A stretch of 64,000 bases of DNA from CBDDLD01 sp965230605 (GTDB lineage Bacteria; Bacteroidota; Bacteroidia; Flavobacteriales; Flavobacteriaceae). Positions within the stretch are counted from its first letter, which is position 1, and each line of letters begins with the position of its first letter. This document shows, piece after piece, positions 42,042-51,485 of the stretch. Location: assembly GCA_965230605.1 (NCBI GenBank), contig CBDDLD010000004.1:1302001-1366000 (forward strand), given 5' to 3'. The notes under the pieces are model-generated. The model had not been told where the DNA came from. It did no database searches and saw nothing but the letters and a program-made list of their open reading frames with translations. A program made the position numbers and the translations under genes.

Positions 42042-42449
42042 ATGAGCCAAATATATTTTAATGCTTTGCTATACTTCATTTTACTTATAGTCGTAATTGC
42101 TTACTTGAGATTAAATATTGTATTGTCTAAAACTAAAGCTATTAAGATCAAAAGTTTTGGTCTTGAAGAGGAAGTTGTCTCAGCATCATCAATTCAGGAT
42201 GAAATCATTCGGGCTAAACTACGGAACTACAAACGCCAACAAAGAATTGCTTTTTTAATAGCTGCTATATCAGTTTCGCTAACGATTGTTTTTTTAGTAG
42301 TAATAGTGGTAATGCTTTTAAATTCAAAATTAACATGGAAAATACTTCTACCAGCTTTAGCGGATATAGGTAGTTTTACGATTGCAAAGGGAGCATACGG
42401 ATTTTATAAAGATATTTCTGATCGTTTTGATGAACTAGGCAATAAATGA
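42042..42449 (+). CDS. Small membrane protein of the kinase operon
   Basis: A 135-aa protein. One helix at about 5-24 (YFNALLYFILLIVVIAYLRL), a cytoplasmic stretch of about 40 residues with LEEEVVSASSIQDEIIRAKLRNYK, then a second helix at about 68-90 and a third weaker one near 97-113. The C-terminus (YGFYKDISDRFDELGNK) is charged. It starts four bases after the preceding stop. The family is unknown; it might be the operon's membrane effector. Confidence 0.6.
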   Translation: MSQIYFNALLYFILLIVVIAYLRLNIVLSKTKAIKIKSFGLEEEVVSASSIQDEIIRAKLRNYKRQQRIAFLIAAISVSLTIVFLVVIVVMLLNSKLTWKILLPALADIGSFTIAKGAYGFYKDISDRFDELGNK

Positions 42450-42501
42450 CACACGCTCAACATTACTTGGAAAGGGTAATTTAATTGATAAATTAGTAAT
42501 T

Positions 42502-43521
42502 TTAGTATTCAATAACATCAAAAACATAAGTGGAAATATATTCATCATTAATGAGAAGGTGAACATCGTACAGTCCGGTTTTTTTAAACTGATACGAAAT
42601 GACCATGGAGTTATCTGCATTGCGTTTTGGGTTGGCATTTATCTTTCTACTATTAACACCATTGTCAATGATCAGTTGTACTTTATCTGTATTGGCCTTA
42701 TTCTGTAATTGATATTGAAACGTAATGGTCTCATTTGGGCTTATAGTATTGTGCATTTTGTCTGGCGTATTATGCTGTTCCAATACCTTGTATGCTTCGC
42801 CATAAATAAGAGGTCCTTCTATAAATGCGTCAAACGATGGAATACGATCTTCAGGTAATAGGGTCCAGTCTAAGTTGGCTGGATAGTGATTCTTTACAAA
42901 GAGTTCCGGTGGAGAAAGAAAGAAACCATCGTTGTATTCAAATTTAAAATCACCTGTTTCAACATCGCTCACACCACTGGCCCAGGTGGCATCACAGAGA
43001 TACCATTTGCCATTGAGTTGGACAGCAGTCCAGGAATGGTTAGGAAGACTAAATCCATCAATGCTTATCGTATTTGTACGAGCAAACCCATCAATAATAC
43101 GACACCGTATGCCTGCAAATTTGGATAATTGCTTCAATACATAGGCATAACCCGTACAAATCGTTTTTTTACGCTTTAGTAATTTATCAAATAGAATTTC
43201 GCTGAGTTCCTTATTCCATTCAGCTAGCTTCAAACTATCATCCACAAAACGCTTGCGCTTACGTTTATGTTTTTTGAACAAGTCATAATCGTTGGCAATA
43301 TTGGTACAAGTCCATATGTAGATGGCTCTGAAGCGTTCTATATCAGTATCCAAGTTGGCCACAAGTTTGCCGGAAAGTTTCGGCATATCTTCAAGGCTAA
43401 AGCCTTTATAAGACATAGCGATGCTATCTGCTTTTCTAAAACTAATAGGGTAAAAGTCAGATACTTGGGCATAAGAAGACCATCCCAAAGCTAATAAAAC
43501 GAGCAAGGCCGTAACCTTCAT
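42502..43521 (-). CDS. Exported transglutaminase-like domain protein
   Basis: A 339-aa protein with signal peptide KVTALLVLLALGWSSYAQ. The transglutaminase core carries the full triad in order: Cys in KKTICTGYAYVLKQL, His in PNHSWTAVQLNGKWY and Asp in LCDATWASG. RFRAIYIWTCTNIANDYD is the usual helix before it. The C-terminal 110 residues are a beta-domain. It may be a periplasmic peptidase or crosslinking enzyme; the substrate is not evident. It ends two bases from the next minus-strand gene. Confidence 0.82.
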   Translation of the reverse strand: MKVTALLVLLALGWSSYAQVSDFYPISFRKADSIAMSYKGFSLEDMPKLSGKLVANLDTDIERFRAIYIWTCTNIANDYDLFKKHKRKRKRFVDDSLKLAEWNKELSEILFDKLLKRKKTICTGYAYVLKQLSKFAGIRCRIIDGFARTNTISIDGFSLPNHSWTAVQLNGKWYLCDATWASGVSDVETGDFKFEYNDGFFLSPPELFVKNHYPANLDWTLLPEDRIPSFDAFIEGPLIYGEAYKVLEQHNTPDKMHNTISPNETITFQYQLQNKANTDKVQLIIDNGVNSRKINANPKRNADNSMVISYQFKKTGLYDVHLLINDEYISTYVFDVIEY

Positions 43522-43523
43522 TA

Positions 43524-43946
43524 CTATCGCTTAGTACGTTTACTTTTGTAGGGTTGGTTGGTTTGAAGTGCTTCTAGAATTTCAATACCCTCTTCTGCCA
43601 TTGTCAAAGTGATAAAGGTAGTTGTTGATGTAATTTCTATTTCCTCGGTTTTGTATCCTAAGTAACTAAATACTAAGACATCACCCGGCTTAAGTGCCTG
43701 GGGGAATGTGAACTCACCATTTTTATCAGTTTTGATACCAATCGCAGAACCTTTTAAAAGAACATTCACATCTGGTAATGTACCATATTCATCACTAATT
43801 TTACCTTTTACAATAATATCTTGAGCAGATGCTCTATTGGCATTGGTTCCTGGAGCACTTTCTACATAATACTGCTGGGCGAAACTTTGTGTAGAAAAGG
43901 CAGCCATAAGTAAAAATGCAAAAAAGAATAAGACTTTATGTTTCAT
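43524..43946 (-). CDS. Carboxypeptidase-like regulatory domain protein
   Basis: A 140-aa protein from the ATG at 43946, which gives signal peptide KHKVLFFFAFLLMAAFSTQSFAQ; an upstream ATG at 43979 is possible. The rest is one CarboxypepD_reg-like beta domain: IVKGKISDEYGTLPDVNVLLKG, GIKTDKNGEFTF, LKPGDVLVFSYLGYKTEEIEI. This domain usually starts SusC/TonB-dependent receptors, but here it stands alone with a basic tail (KSKRTKR). It probably forms a two-gene unit with the transglutaminase-like gene. Confidence 0.78.
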   Translation of the reverse strand: MKHKVLFFFAFLLMAAFSTQSFAQQYYVESAPGTNANRASAQDIIVKGKISDEYGTLPDVNVLLKGSAIGIKTDKNGEFTFPQALKPGDVLVFSYLGYKTEEIEITSTTTFITLTMAEEGIEILEALQTNQPYKSKRTKR

Positions 43947-44127
43947 TAAATTTGACGTTAGTTCAGTTTGTGTTTTCATAATTATAATGTTTTATTCAAA
44001 TCTAATCGATTTGAATTCCAATATAAAACCGCATCGAGTAATATATACCTATCAGTTAGTAAAGGTACCAATTCATTGAGTGAAATCCTATAGCAATTTT
44101 CTTAAAACTTTAAAAAACACGCTATTT

Positions 44128-44958
44128 CTAGTAAATAACGTGTTCTGCAGTAGTGCGATGGCGCTCCAAATCTTCAGAGACACTTTTTAATTTCATGCCT
44201 ATTGTGATTATGGCTGTTTTACCCAATGGTAGCCTCAAACTTGGGGCTTCGGTATTTACCTGATCAATAATGGCTAAAGCTGCTTTCTTTGGATCTCCTT
44301 CTTGCTTACCATGCACACCCTTTAGTTTAGTTCTAAAAGTGCCCGCAGTAGTATTATAATCTTGAACCATAACTTTAGCTTCTCTTAGACTTGATGCTGC
44401 AAAGTTGGTACGAAATGGCCCAGGTTCTACAATAGTCAATTTAATTCCTAAAGGTTCAACCTCTTGTGCTAAAGCTTCGCTAAACCCTTCTAAGGCAAAC
44501 TTAGTGGCGTTGTATATGCCAAAACCTGCAAAAGCTTTAATACCACCATGTGATGAAATTTGGATAATGTGCCCTTGCTGCTTCTGACGCATTATCGGCA
44601 ATAGTTCTTGAGTTAGCTTTAAGGTTCCAAATACGTTGGTTTCAAACACTTCTCTAACTTCTTCAATAGAAGCTTCTTCAATGGCACCAATAAACCCAAT
44701 GCCGGCATTATTTACTAATACATCAATAGTATCATAACTGTGATTAATTGTACTAATGAATGCATCAATACCATCCATATCTGTAATATCTAAAACGTAG
44801 GCATGCCCTTTATCAATATTATTTTTGTTAAAATCATCTGCTTGGTATTGCGTCCTAAATGTTCCGATAACAAAATCGCCGTGGTCCATGACAGCCTCGG
44901 CCAGAGCTTTACCAAGACCACTTGAAATTCCTGTGATTAGCCAATGTCTTTTTTTCAT
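44128..44958 (-). CDS. Short-chain dehydrogenase/reductase (SDR)
   Basis: A 276-aa classical SDR. TGISSGLGKALAEA at 8-21 binds NAD(P), NNAGIGF is the following strand motif, Ser in QISSHGG and YNATK give the catalytic Ser-Tyr-Lys set. The substrate is unknown. It overlaps the DoxX-like gene by four bases (ATGA), indicating translational coupling. Confidence 0.9.
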   Translation of the reverse strand: MKKRHWLITGISSGLGKALAEAVMDHGDFVIGTFRTQYQADDFNKNNIDKGHAYVLDITDMDGIDAFISTINHSYDTIDVLVNNAGIGFIGAIEEASIEEVREVFETNVFGTLKLTQELLPIMRQKQQGHIIQISSHGGIKAFAGFGIYNATKFALEGFSEALAQEVEPLGIKLTIVEPGPFRTNFAASSLREAKVMVQDYNTTAGTFRTKLKGVHGKQEGDPKKAALAIIDQVNTEAPSLRLPLGKTAIITIGMKLKSVSEDLERHRTTAEHVIY

Positions 44959-45341
44959 AATGAATTGATTTTTGATAATGCTTTGAAGTGTCCCTGATAA
45001 AAATAAGCCAAACCAAGATATAGCACTGAGGGTATAAGCCAGATACCATTACCAATAAAATCATGTGCAACATGAAAGGCAATAATATTGAAGATTACTG
45101 GCGCTAAGATTAACCAAGCAATAAATCGAGTTTTAGGGACTAGTAATAAGGTCCCTCCGACAATCTCATTTATTGCCACAACCTTTGCTAAATATGAGCC
45201 AAACATAGCACCCATAAACTGTTGTGCTACAGGATCACTCGGTGGGTCAACGGCAATAAATCCAAAGAACTTATTAAATCCGAAGACAATCATAAGTAGG
45301 GCGAGTCCCCAATGTAAACTGTTTTTAATCATAGTATTCAT
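44955..45341 (-). CDS. DoxX-like membrane protein
   Basis: A 128-aa protein with four membrane helices. KNSLHWGLALLMIVFGFNKFFGFI, then PVAQQFMGAMFGSYLAKVVAINEIVGGTLLLVP, matches the DoxX/DUF4267-like layout of small inner-membrane proteins linked to oxidative stress or thiosulfate/quinone use. It is the first gene of a DoxX-SDR operon and lies opposite to no competing gene. The function is not determined. Confidence 0.78.
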   Translation of the reverse strand: MNTMIKNSLHWGLALLMIVFGFNKFFGFIAVDPPSDPVAQQFMGAMFGSYLAKVVAINEIVGGTLLLVPKTRFIAWLILAPVIFNIIAFHVAHDFIGNGIWLIPSVLYLGLAYFYQGHFKALSKINSL

Positions 45342-45429
45342 AATGCTTTGTATTAAAATTGAGGTACAAAGTTGCAGCCCTTTAATGAGGATTAAAATGA
45401 AGCAGATTATGAAATGTTCTTGAAGTAGT

Positions 45430-46020
45430 TCAAGATTCTTGTACGATCTTTTTACGAATCTTGCTTAAAAATTCTGCAGACATGCCTAGATAGGATGCTA
45501 AGGCATATTGTGGAACACGTTGAACTATATCAGGATAATGTGTATTGAATTCAATAAAACGTTCTTCGGCAGATTTTCCTAACCTTGATAATACACGACG
45601 TTGAGAATAAGCGAAGGCTTTTTGAGACACTAACCTGAAATAGCGCTCAAATTTTGGATTAACGTTACACAATGCTTCAATATCATCATATGAGAATTGT
45701 TGAATAATACTGTCCTCTATTGCTTCCACATAGAGTGAAGCAGGAACTTGATGAATATAACTATTAAAATCACTGATAAACCAATCGTCAACGGCAAACT
45801 GTATGGTATGTTCATCACCCTCAGCATTTACAAAATAAGAACGTAAAGCACCATCTACCACATAAGTTTGATGTGTACAAATAAAGTTTGGCTGCTCAAT
45901 AAACTGACGTTTCTTAACTCTAGAAGTCTTAACAATAGAGGTAAAAGCCACTTCATCTTCAGGGTTGAGAGGAACGTAACGTTTTATATTTGCTAAGATG
46001 TTGGTGTAATCGGTATTCAT
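45430..46020 (-). CDS. Crp/Fnr family transcriptional regulator
   Basis: A 196-aa protein. The cyclic-nucleotide-binding beta-roll is at about 10-125 (RVKKRQFIEQPNFICTHQTYVVDGALRSYF and DWFISDFNSYI), and a C-terminal helix-turn-helix is at about 165-190 (VPQYALASYLGMSAEFLSKIRKK). The ligand-binding Arg-Ala residues of CAP are not obvious, so the signal may not be cAMP. It lies upstream of the DoxX-SDR pair on the same strand, with a gap of about 90 bases, and may regulate it. Confidence 0.88.
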   Translation of the reverse strand: MNTDYTNILANIKRYVPLNPEDEVAFTSIVKTSRVKKRQFIEQPNFICTHQTYVVDGALRSYFVNAEGDEHTIQFAVDDWFISDFNSYIHQVPASLYVEAIEDSIIQQFSYDDIEALCNVNPKFERYFRLVSQKAFAYSQRRVLSRLGKSAEERFIEFNTHYPDIVQRVPQYALASYLGMSAEFLSKIRKKIVQES

Positions 46021-46182
46021 ATTATTGCTAATGTAATCAGATTTTTAGAGTTTACATTAAAAAACAAATTCTTAAGATTACGTTAATTAACATTATTTGT
46101 TCTTGCTTTAACAACAGCCTAACAATTGGTGGCTGTATTAATGTCTACCTTGAAGCATCGAACTAATCAAAACCGTATAATA

Positions 46183-47274
46183 ATGAAAGACAACTATCTT
46201 ATTAAATTGGCATTGTGCGCATTCCTTGCAGTGAGCACTTTTGCCGAAGCCCAATTAAATACGCCTCGTGGAAGCCAGATGGCTACAGTATCACAGCGTG
46301 TTGGAACCACAGACATTAGTATTACCTATTCTAGACCTAGTGTCAATGGAAGAGAAATATGGGGTAAGCTTGTACCGTATGGTATGAATAATTTAGGTTT
46401 TGGTACCGCTAAAGAATCACCATGGCGTGCCGGAGCTAATGAAAATACGACCATATCATTTACTGATGATGTTACTTTTGAAGGAAAGCCGGTAGCAGCT
46501 GGTACTTATGGCCTTCATATCGTAGTTAACGAAAATAATACAGCAACTATAATTTTATCGAGCGACACTGATGCTTGGGGAAGTTACTTCTATGACCCGG
46601 CCAATGATGTAGCTCGAGCAGATGTATCTACAGAAGCTGTGCCACATAAAGAGTTATTGACTTATGAGTTTAATAAAGTAGATAAGAACTCTGCAACAGC
46701 TGCCTTATTATGGGAAAAGAAAGCCATTCCGTTTAAAGTTGAAGTGGATGTTACTAATATTGTATTAAGCGACATTAGAGGAAAATTAAAAGGCCAGACA
46801 GGCTTTACCAGACAGAACTGGGAGCAAGCGGCCAACTTTGCACTGAATAATGGTGGTGATATGGAAGAGGCTTTAGGCTGGATCAATGGAGCCATTGAAG
46901 GTAATTTCTTTAGCCAAAAAACATTCAACAACATGGCTGTAAAAGCTCAAATCCTAGGAAAAATGGGTGATAGCGAAGGATCGGCAAAAGCGATGGACGG
47001 TGCTGCAGAACTTGCAAATGCGAATCAGCTGAATCGTTTAGGCTATGCCATGATGAATAATAAAAAGTATGACACGGCGTTGAAATATTTCAAGATGAAT
47101 TTGGATAAAGATCCAAAGAACGCCAACTGGCATGACAGTTTAGGTGAATGCTATAAAGCTATGGGAGAGAAAAAAAGTGCTATCAAACACTTCAAAAAAT
47201 CTTTAGCGCTGAACCCTCCGGCTAATGTAAAGGCCAATTCTGAAAAGAACTTGAAGGAACTAGGTGTACTATAG
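46183..47274 (+). CDS. DUF2911 domain protein with TPR repeats
   Basis: A 363-aa protein from ATG 46183, which opens into signal peptide KDNYLIKLALCAFLAVSTFAEAQ; the frame is open upstream without a better start. DUF2911 spans about 25-190 (RGSQMATVSQRVGTTDISITYSRPSV, then GREIWGKLVPYG and AGTYGLHIV). TPR-like helices follow at about 230-363, ending in NWHDSLGECYKAMGEKKSAIKHFKKSL. It is exported and of unknown function; the family is common in Bacteroidota. Confidence 0.88.
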   Translation: MKDNYLIKLALCAFLAVSTFAEAQLNTPRGSQMATVSQRVGTTDISITYSRPSVNGREIWGKLVPYGMNNLGFGTAKESPWRAGANENTTISFTDDVTFEGKPVAAGTYGLHIVVNENNTATIILSSDTDAWGSYFYDPANDVARADVSTEAVPHKELLTYEFNKVDKNSATAALLWEKKAIPFKVEVDVTNIVLSDIRGKLKGQTGFTRQNWEQAANFALNNGGDMEEALGWINGAIEGNFFSQKTFNNMAVKAQILGKMGDSEGSAKAMDGAAELANANQLNRLGYAMMNNKKYDTALKYFKMNLDKDPKNANWHDSLGECYKAMGEKKSAIKHFKKSLALNPPANVKANSEKNLKELGVL

Positions 47275-47308
47275 CATTCATCAGCAAAACACGTTCATTT
47301 ATGTTTTG

Positions 47309-47336
47309 AGTCCGACCTTAGGGTTGGGCTTTTTTT
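47309..47336 (+). terminator. Rho-independent terminator
   Basis: AGTCCGACC pairs with GGTTGGGCT (nine pairs, two of them G-T) around a four-base loop, followed by seven T. It lies 35 bases after the DUF2911 gene and just before the convergent recG end. Confidence 0.65.
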
Positions 47337-49437
47337 ATGAAATATAGTTCCAGATGTTTTTGAATTTACTCAGTTGGCGGTAAGTGTCTAAGATCATGTG
47401 ATGCTGCGGTAAGCCTAAACTAGGGTCTAGAGATAAAACCTGCTTAGCATAATAACGTGCCTGTTGAAGAATAGCTTTATCTTTTACAATGTCAGCAATT
47501 TTAAGATGGAGCACACCGCTTTGTTGAGTGCCCATAACATCACCCGGACCTCTTAGTTTAAGATCAACCTCGGCAATTTCAAAACCATCATTAGTACGTG
47601 TCATGGTCTCTAGTCGTGTTTTACTATCATTAGTGAGCTTATGACTCGTCATAAGAATACAATAGCTTTGCTCGGCGCCCCGCCCTACGCGTCCTCTAAG
47701 TTGATGTAACTGAGAAAGCCCAAAGCGTTCTGCGCTTTCAATGATCATTACAGAAGCGTTAGGTACATTAACACCAACTTCTATTACCGTAGTGGCCACC
47801 ATGATCTGCGTTTCGCCCTTTATAAAACGTTGCATTTCATAGTCTTTATCAGCTGGCTTCATCTTACCATGTACAATAGAAATCTGGTATTCAGGTTGTG
47901 GAAAGTCCCTAACAATACTCTCATAACCATCCATCAGATCTTTATAATCCATTTTTTCACTTTCCTGGATTAATGGATAAACAATATAGACTTGTCTGCC
48001 TTTGGCAATTTCATCTTTTAAAAATCGAAATACTTTAAGACGATTATTGTCATAACGATGAACAGTTTTAACAGGTTTGCGACCTGCAGGTAATTCATCA
48101 ATAACTGAGATATCCAAGTCACCATAAACAGACATAGCCAAGGTTCTTGGAATAGGGGTGGCCGTCATCACCATAATGTGTGGAGGGGATGTGTTTTTTT
48201 TCCAAAGTTTACTTCGTTGTGCCACTCCAAAACGATGTTGTTCATCGATAATGGCTAGTCCTAAATTTTTAAATTTCACCTTGTCTTCGAGGAGCGCATG
48301 TGTGCCAATTAGGATCTGCAATGACCCATTTTCGAGCGATTCGTGAATTTCTTTCCTGTTTGAAGTTTTACTTGATCCTGTTAATATTGAAATACTGATA
48401 TTCAATAAATTACACCATTTTTTTAACCCATTATAGTGTTGAACTGACAAAATTTCAGTTGGCGCCATAAAACATACTTGAAAACCGTTGTCAAGTCCCA
48501 TGAGCATTGACATGAACGCAACTATGGTTTTTCCGGAACCTACATCACCCTGTAAAAGACGATTCATTTGCGCATTGCTACCGAGATCGGATCGAATTTC
48601 TTTCAATACACGCTTCTGAGCCTTGGTCAATTCGAAGGGCAAATGTTGATTATAAAATGTATTAAAGTAGTCACCGACTTTATCAAAAGTAAAGCCTTTA
48701 ATTTTTGATTTATGGATGAGGTTTTTGAGAATTAATTGCAATTGAATGTAGAACAATTCTTCAAACTTTAATCGGAATTGTGATCGGGCTAATAGGTCTT
48801 GCGATTTTGGAAAATGAACATTGAATAAGGCATCCGATTTTGAGATCAATTTAAGTTCACCGCGCATGGTTTCAGATAAGGTTTCGGTAAACTCACCTTT
48901 AGCTTCCAAAAACAGTTGCTGCATGATCTTGGAGATGACTCTATTGGTGATGCCTTTATTACTGAGTTTTTCGGTTGAGGGATAAATGGCCTGCATGGCG
49001 GACCTAAGATTTTTTTCATGCTCAGTACGCAATTCCATTTCCGGATGTGGCATATTAAACTTGCCATTAAACCAGTTTACCCTGCCAAATATGACATAGG
49101 GTTGATTAAGCTTTAGGCTTTCCCTGATCCATTTCTGACCTCTAAACCAAACCAATTCCATGACGCCTGTATCGTCCTTGAATTCAGCTACCAGACGCTT
49201 ACCACGCTTTTGAGCAACTTCTTTAATGCCTGTAATTATACCAACAACCTGTACTTCGGCGTTATTACGCTGTAACTGATTAATGCTGTAGTATTGTGTG
49301 CGATCGATATAGCGATTGGGAAATAAATGTAACAGGTCCTGATAGGTGTGTATATTCAGCTCAGAGCGTAGTAAATCTGCTCGATTCGGGCCCACACCCT
49401 TGAGATAATCTATAGGAGTCTGTAAATTGATTCGCAT
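47335..49437 (-). CDS. recG: ATP-dependent DNA helicase RecG
   Basis: A 700-aa protein of full length. N-terminal wedge/OB-fold domain (about 50-160, DLLHLFPNRYIDRTQYY and EVQVVGIITGIKEVAQKRGK), helicase motif I GDVGSGKT, motif II DEQHRFG, motif III TATPIPRTL and motif VI QLRGRVGRG. It remodels stalled replication forks and processes recombination intermediates. Confidence 0.96.
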   Translation of the reverse strand: MRINLQTPIDYLKGVGPNRADLLRSELNIHTYQDLLHLFPNRYIDRTQYYSINQLQRNNAEVQVVGIITGIKEVAQKRGKRLVAEFKDDTGVMELVWFRGQKWIRESLKLNQPYVIFGRVNWFNGKFNMPHPEMELRTEHEKNLRSAMQAIYPSTEKLSNKGITNRVISKIMQQLFLEAKGEFTETLSETMRGELKLISKSDALFNVHFPKSQDLLARSQFRLKFEELFYIQLQLILKNLIHKSKIKGFTFDKVGDYFNTFYNQHLPFELTKAQKRVLKEIRSDLGSNAQMNRLLQGDVGSGKTIVAFMSMLMGLDNGFQVCFMAPTEILSVQHYNGLKKWCNLLNISISILTGSSKTSNRKEIHESLENGSLQILIGTHALLEDKVKFKNLGLAIIDEQHRFGVAQRSKLWKKNTSPPHIMVMTATPIPRTLAMSVYGDLDISVIDELPAGRKPVKTVHRYDNNRLKVFRFLKDEIAKGRQVYIVYPLIQESEKMDYKDLMDGYESIVRDFPQPEYQISIVHGKMKPADKDYEMQRFIKGETQIMVATTVIEVGVNVPNASVMIIESAERFGLSQLHQLRGRVGRGAEQSYCILMTSHKLTNDSKTRLETMTRTNDGFEIAEVDLKLRGPGDVMGTQQSGVLHLKIADIVKDKAILQQARYYAKQVLSLDPSLGLPQHHMILDTYRQLSKFKNIWNYIS

Positions 49438-49526
49438 TAAAACGAAAATAAAGCATTTGCGTTAAATCTTAAAGCGGATGTAGGCTCAAATTTGTATTTT
49501 GGTCTTATCCTTGCAGTAATATGTTT

Positions 49527-51485
49527 ATGAAGCACACTTTCTTATTTATTTTTCTACTAGTATATAGTGTCACTAAAGCACAGCAAACTGATGTTGTGGA
49601 TTTCGAAAGGCTTGAAGTTTTTGTTTATTTCGATACAGATTCATCAAAAATCTTCGGTACAGGTAAGTATATTTTTAAAATACTAAAACCTGTAGATTCT
49701 ATATTCATAGATGCTGTTAATATGAAGTTTCATCACATAGGTGCCGATCATTTAAACCAAAATATTGATCAGCGTTATGATGGAAAAAAGCTTTGGTTAT
49801 TGTCTGATTTTAAGCCAGAGGAAACTTATGAGTTTTATTTTGATTACACATGTATCCCTAAGAAAGCAATATATTTTGTTGAACGTATGGGAGAACCTCA
49901 GATTTGGACTCAAGGTCAGGGAAAGTATACGAGTAACTGGTTGCCAAGTATCGATGATATGAATGAAAAAATTGAATTTGATTTGGGTATTGGTTTTGAC
50001 GCTAGATACGAAGTTATTTCTAATGGAAAATTAATTTCTGAAGAGAACGTCCATGGCACGGAATCTAAGCTTTATCAATTTGACATGAAAGAACCCATGT
50101 CGAGCTACCTAGTAGCGCTTGCCATTGGGAAGTATGATAAAAAAGTAGCCTATTCTAAAAGTGGGGTACCTTTAGAAATGTATTACTACCCTGAGGATTC
50201 TTTAAAGGTTGAACCTACCTATCGCTATACCAAACGTATGTTTGACTTCCTGGAGAATGAGATAGGCTATCCATACCCTTGGCAGAATTACAAACAGATA
50301 CCGGTGCATGACTTTTTATATGCTGGTATGGAAAATACAGGAACGACCATCTTTTCGGATGCTTTTGTAGTGGATTCAATAGGGTTTAACGACCGCAATT
50401 ATGTCAATGTGAATGCGCACGAACTGGCACATCAGTGGTTTGGGGATTTGGTTACGGAAACCTCTGGCACACATCATTGGTTGCAAGAAGGCTTTGCCAC
50501 GTATTATGCATTAAGAGCAGAGCGTGATATTTTTGGCGCTGATTACTATGATTGGGAACTCTATAAGACAGCACAGCAGCTATGGGAGCAGGATAAGGCT
50601 GGTAATGGGACATCGTTATTAGACCCCAAATCTAGCAGTCTTACCTTTTATCAACGCGGTGCCTGGGTACTGCATGCCTTACGATTAAAAGTAGGAGGGA
50701 AAGCATTAAGAGAAGCGGTGCAAGCCTATTTACAGGAGCACAAATTTGCAAATGTAGAAACCGATGATTTCTTAAGTGAAGTTGAATTGGCTTCAGGGCA
50801 AAATTTAAAAGCGTTTAAGGAGCAATGGATCGTTAATGATAAGTTTCCCTATGAAGCAGCCATGGAGCTCTTAAAAACACGTTCAACCTTTATTCAAGAA
50901 TATCTTATGGCTGATTGTGAAGTCTTGAGTTCAAAGTGTGATGACTTCCTCAATTCAGGGATTTCAGATGAAGCCAAAGCAAAGGTGATATCTCAAGTGC
51001 CGGACAAGATCACGTCAGAAACCTTTAAGAGTCCGCTTAAGGTAAGACAAGCTATTGCCGGGGCTTTAGAACGCATTCCAATACACTTGAAATCGGACTA
51101 TGAAACTCTACTAAACGATAAATCCTATATCACCCAAGAGATTACCTTGTTTAATCTTTGGAATAATTTCCCTGAGGACCGTGTGCGTTATTTGAATGCG
51201 ACCAAGTCTTATATAGGTTTTGCGGATAAAAACTTAAGGACCTTATGGTTAACTTTAGCAATTATTACTGCTGATGATAAGGTTGGAGATACTGAGGCTT
51301 TCTTTGAAGAGTTAACAGAGTATACGTCTTCAAAGTATAGCTTTGAAGTACGGCAAAATGCATTTAAATACTTAAAATGGATACGGTCTTGTAATGAGGA
51401 CTGTCAGAATAATTTAAAAGAAGCCACAACACATCATAATTGGAGATTCAGGCAAATGGCAAAACAACTACTAAACAGAAATTAA
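49527..51485 (+). CDS. M1 family aminopeptidase, exported
   Basis: A 652-aa protein from ATG 49527, two codons after an alternative ATG, with signal peptide KHTFLFIFLLVYSVTKAQ. Zinc motif HELAHQWFGD and distal Glu in LQEGFATYYAL are intact, as is the GAMEN-like exopeptidase loop, here YAGMENTG. The C-terminal 200 residues are helical. It removes N-terminal residues from peptides in the periplasm. Its stop overlaps the start of the patatin gene by one base (TAATG). Confidence 0.92.
   Translation: MKHTFLFIFLLVYSVTKAQQTDVVDFERLEVFVYFDTDSSKIFGTGKYIFKILKPVDSIFIDAVNMKFHHIGADHLNQNIDQRYDGKKLWLLSDFKPEETYEFYFDYTCIPKKAIYFVERMGEPQIWTQGQGKYTSNWLPSIDDMNEKIEFDLGIGFDARYEVISNGKLISEENVHGTESKLYQFDMKEPMSSYLVALAIGKYDKKVAYSKSGVPLEMYYYPEDSLKVEPTYRYTKRMFDFLENEIGYPYPWQNYKQIPVHDFLYAGMENTGTTIFSDAFVVDSIGFNDRNYVNVNAHELAHQWFGDLVTETSGTHHWLQEGFATYYALRAERDIFGADYYDWELYKTAQQLWEQDKAGNGTSLLDPKSSSLTFYQRGAWVLHALRLKVGGKALREAVQAYLQEHKFANVETDDFLSEVELASGQNLKAFKEQWIVNDKFPYEAAMELLKTRSTFIQEYLMADCEVLSSKCDDFLNSGISDEAKAKVISQVPDKITSETFKSPLKVRQAIAGALERIPIHLKSDYETLLNDKSYITQEITLFNLWNNFPEDRVRYLNATKSYIGFADKNLRTLWLTLAIITADDKVGDTEAFFEELTEYTSSKYSFEVRQNAFKYLKWIRSCNEDCQNNLKEATTHHNWRFRQMAKQLLNRN

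Noticed and set aside
42450..42501. A terminator or small RNA after the kinase operon
   Set aside because: The gap is 52 bases of plain AT-rich sequence without a stable hairpin.
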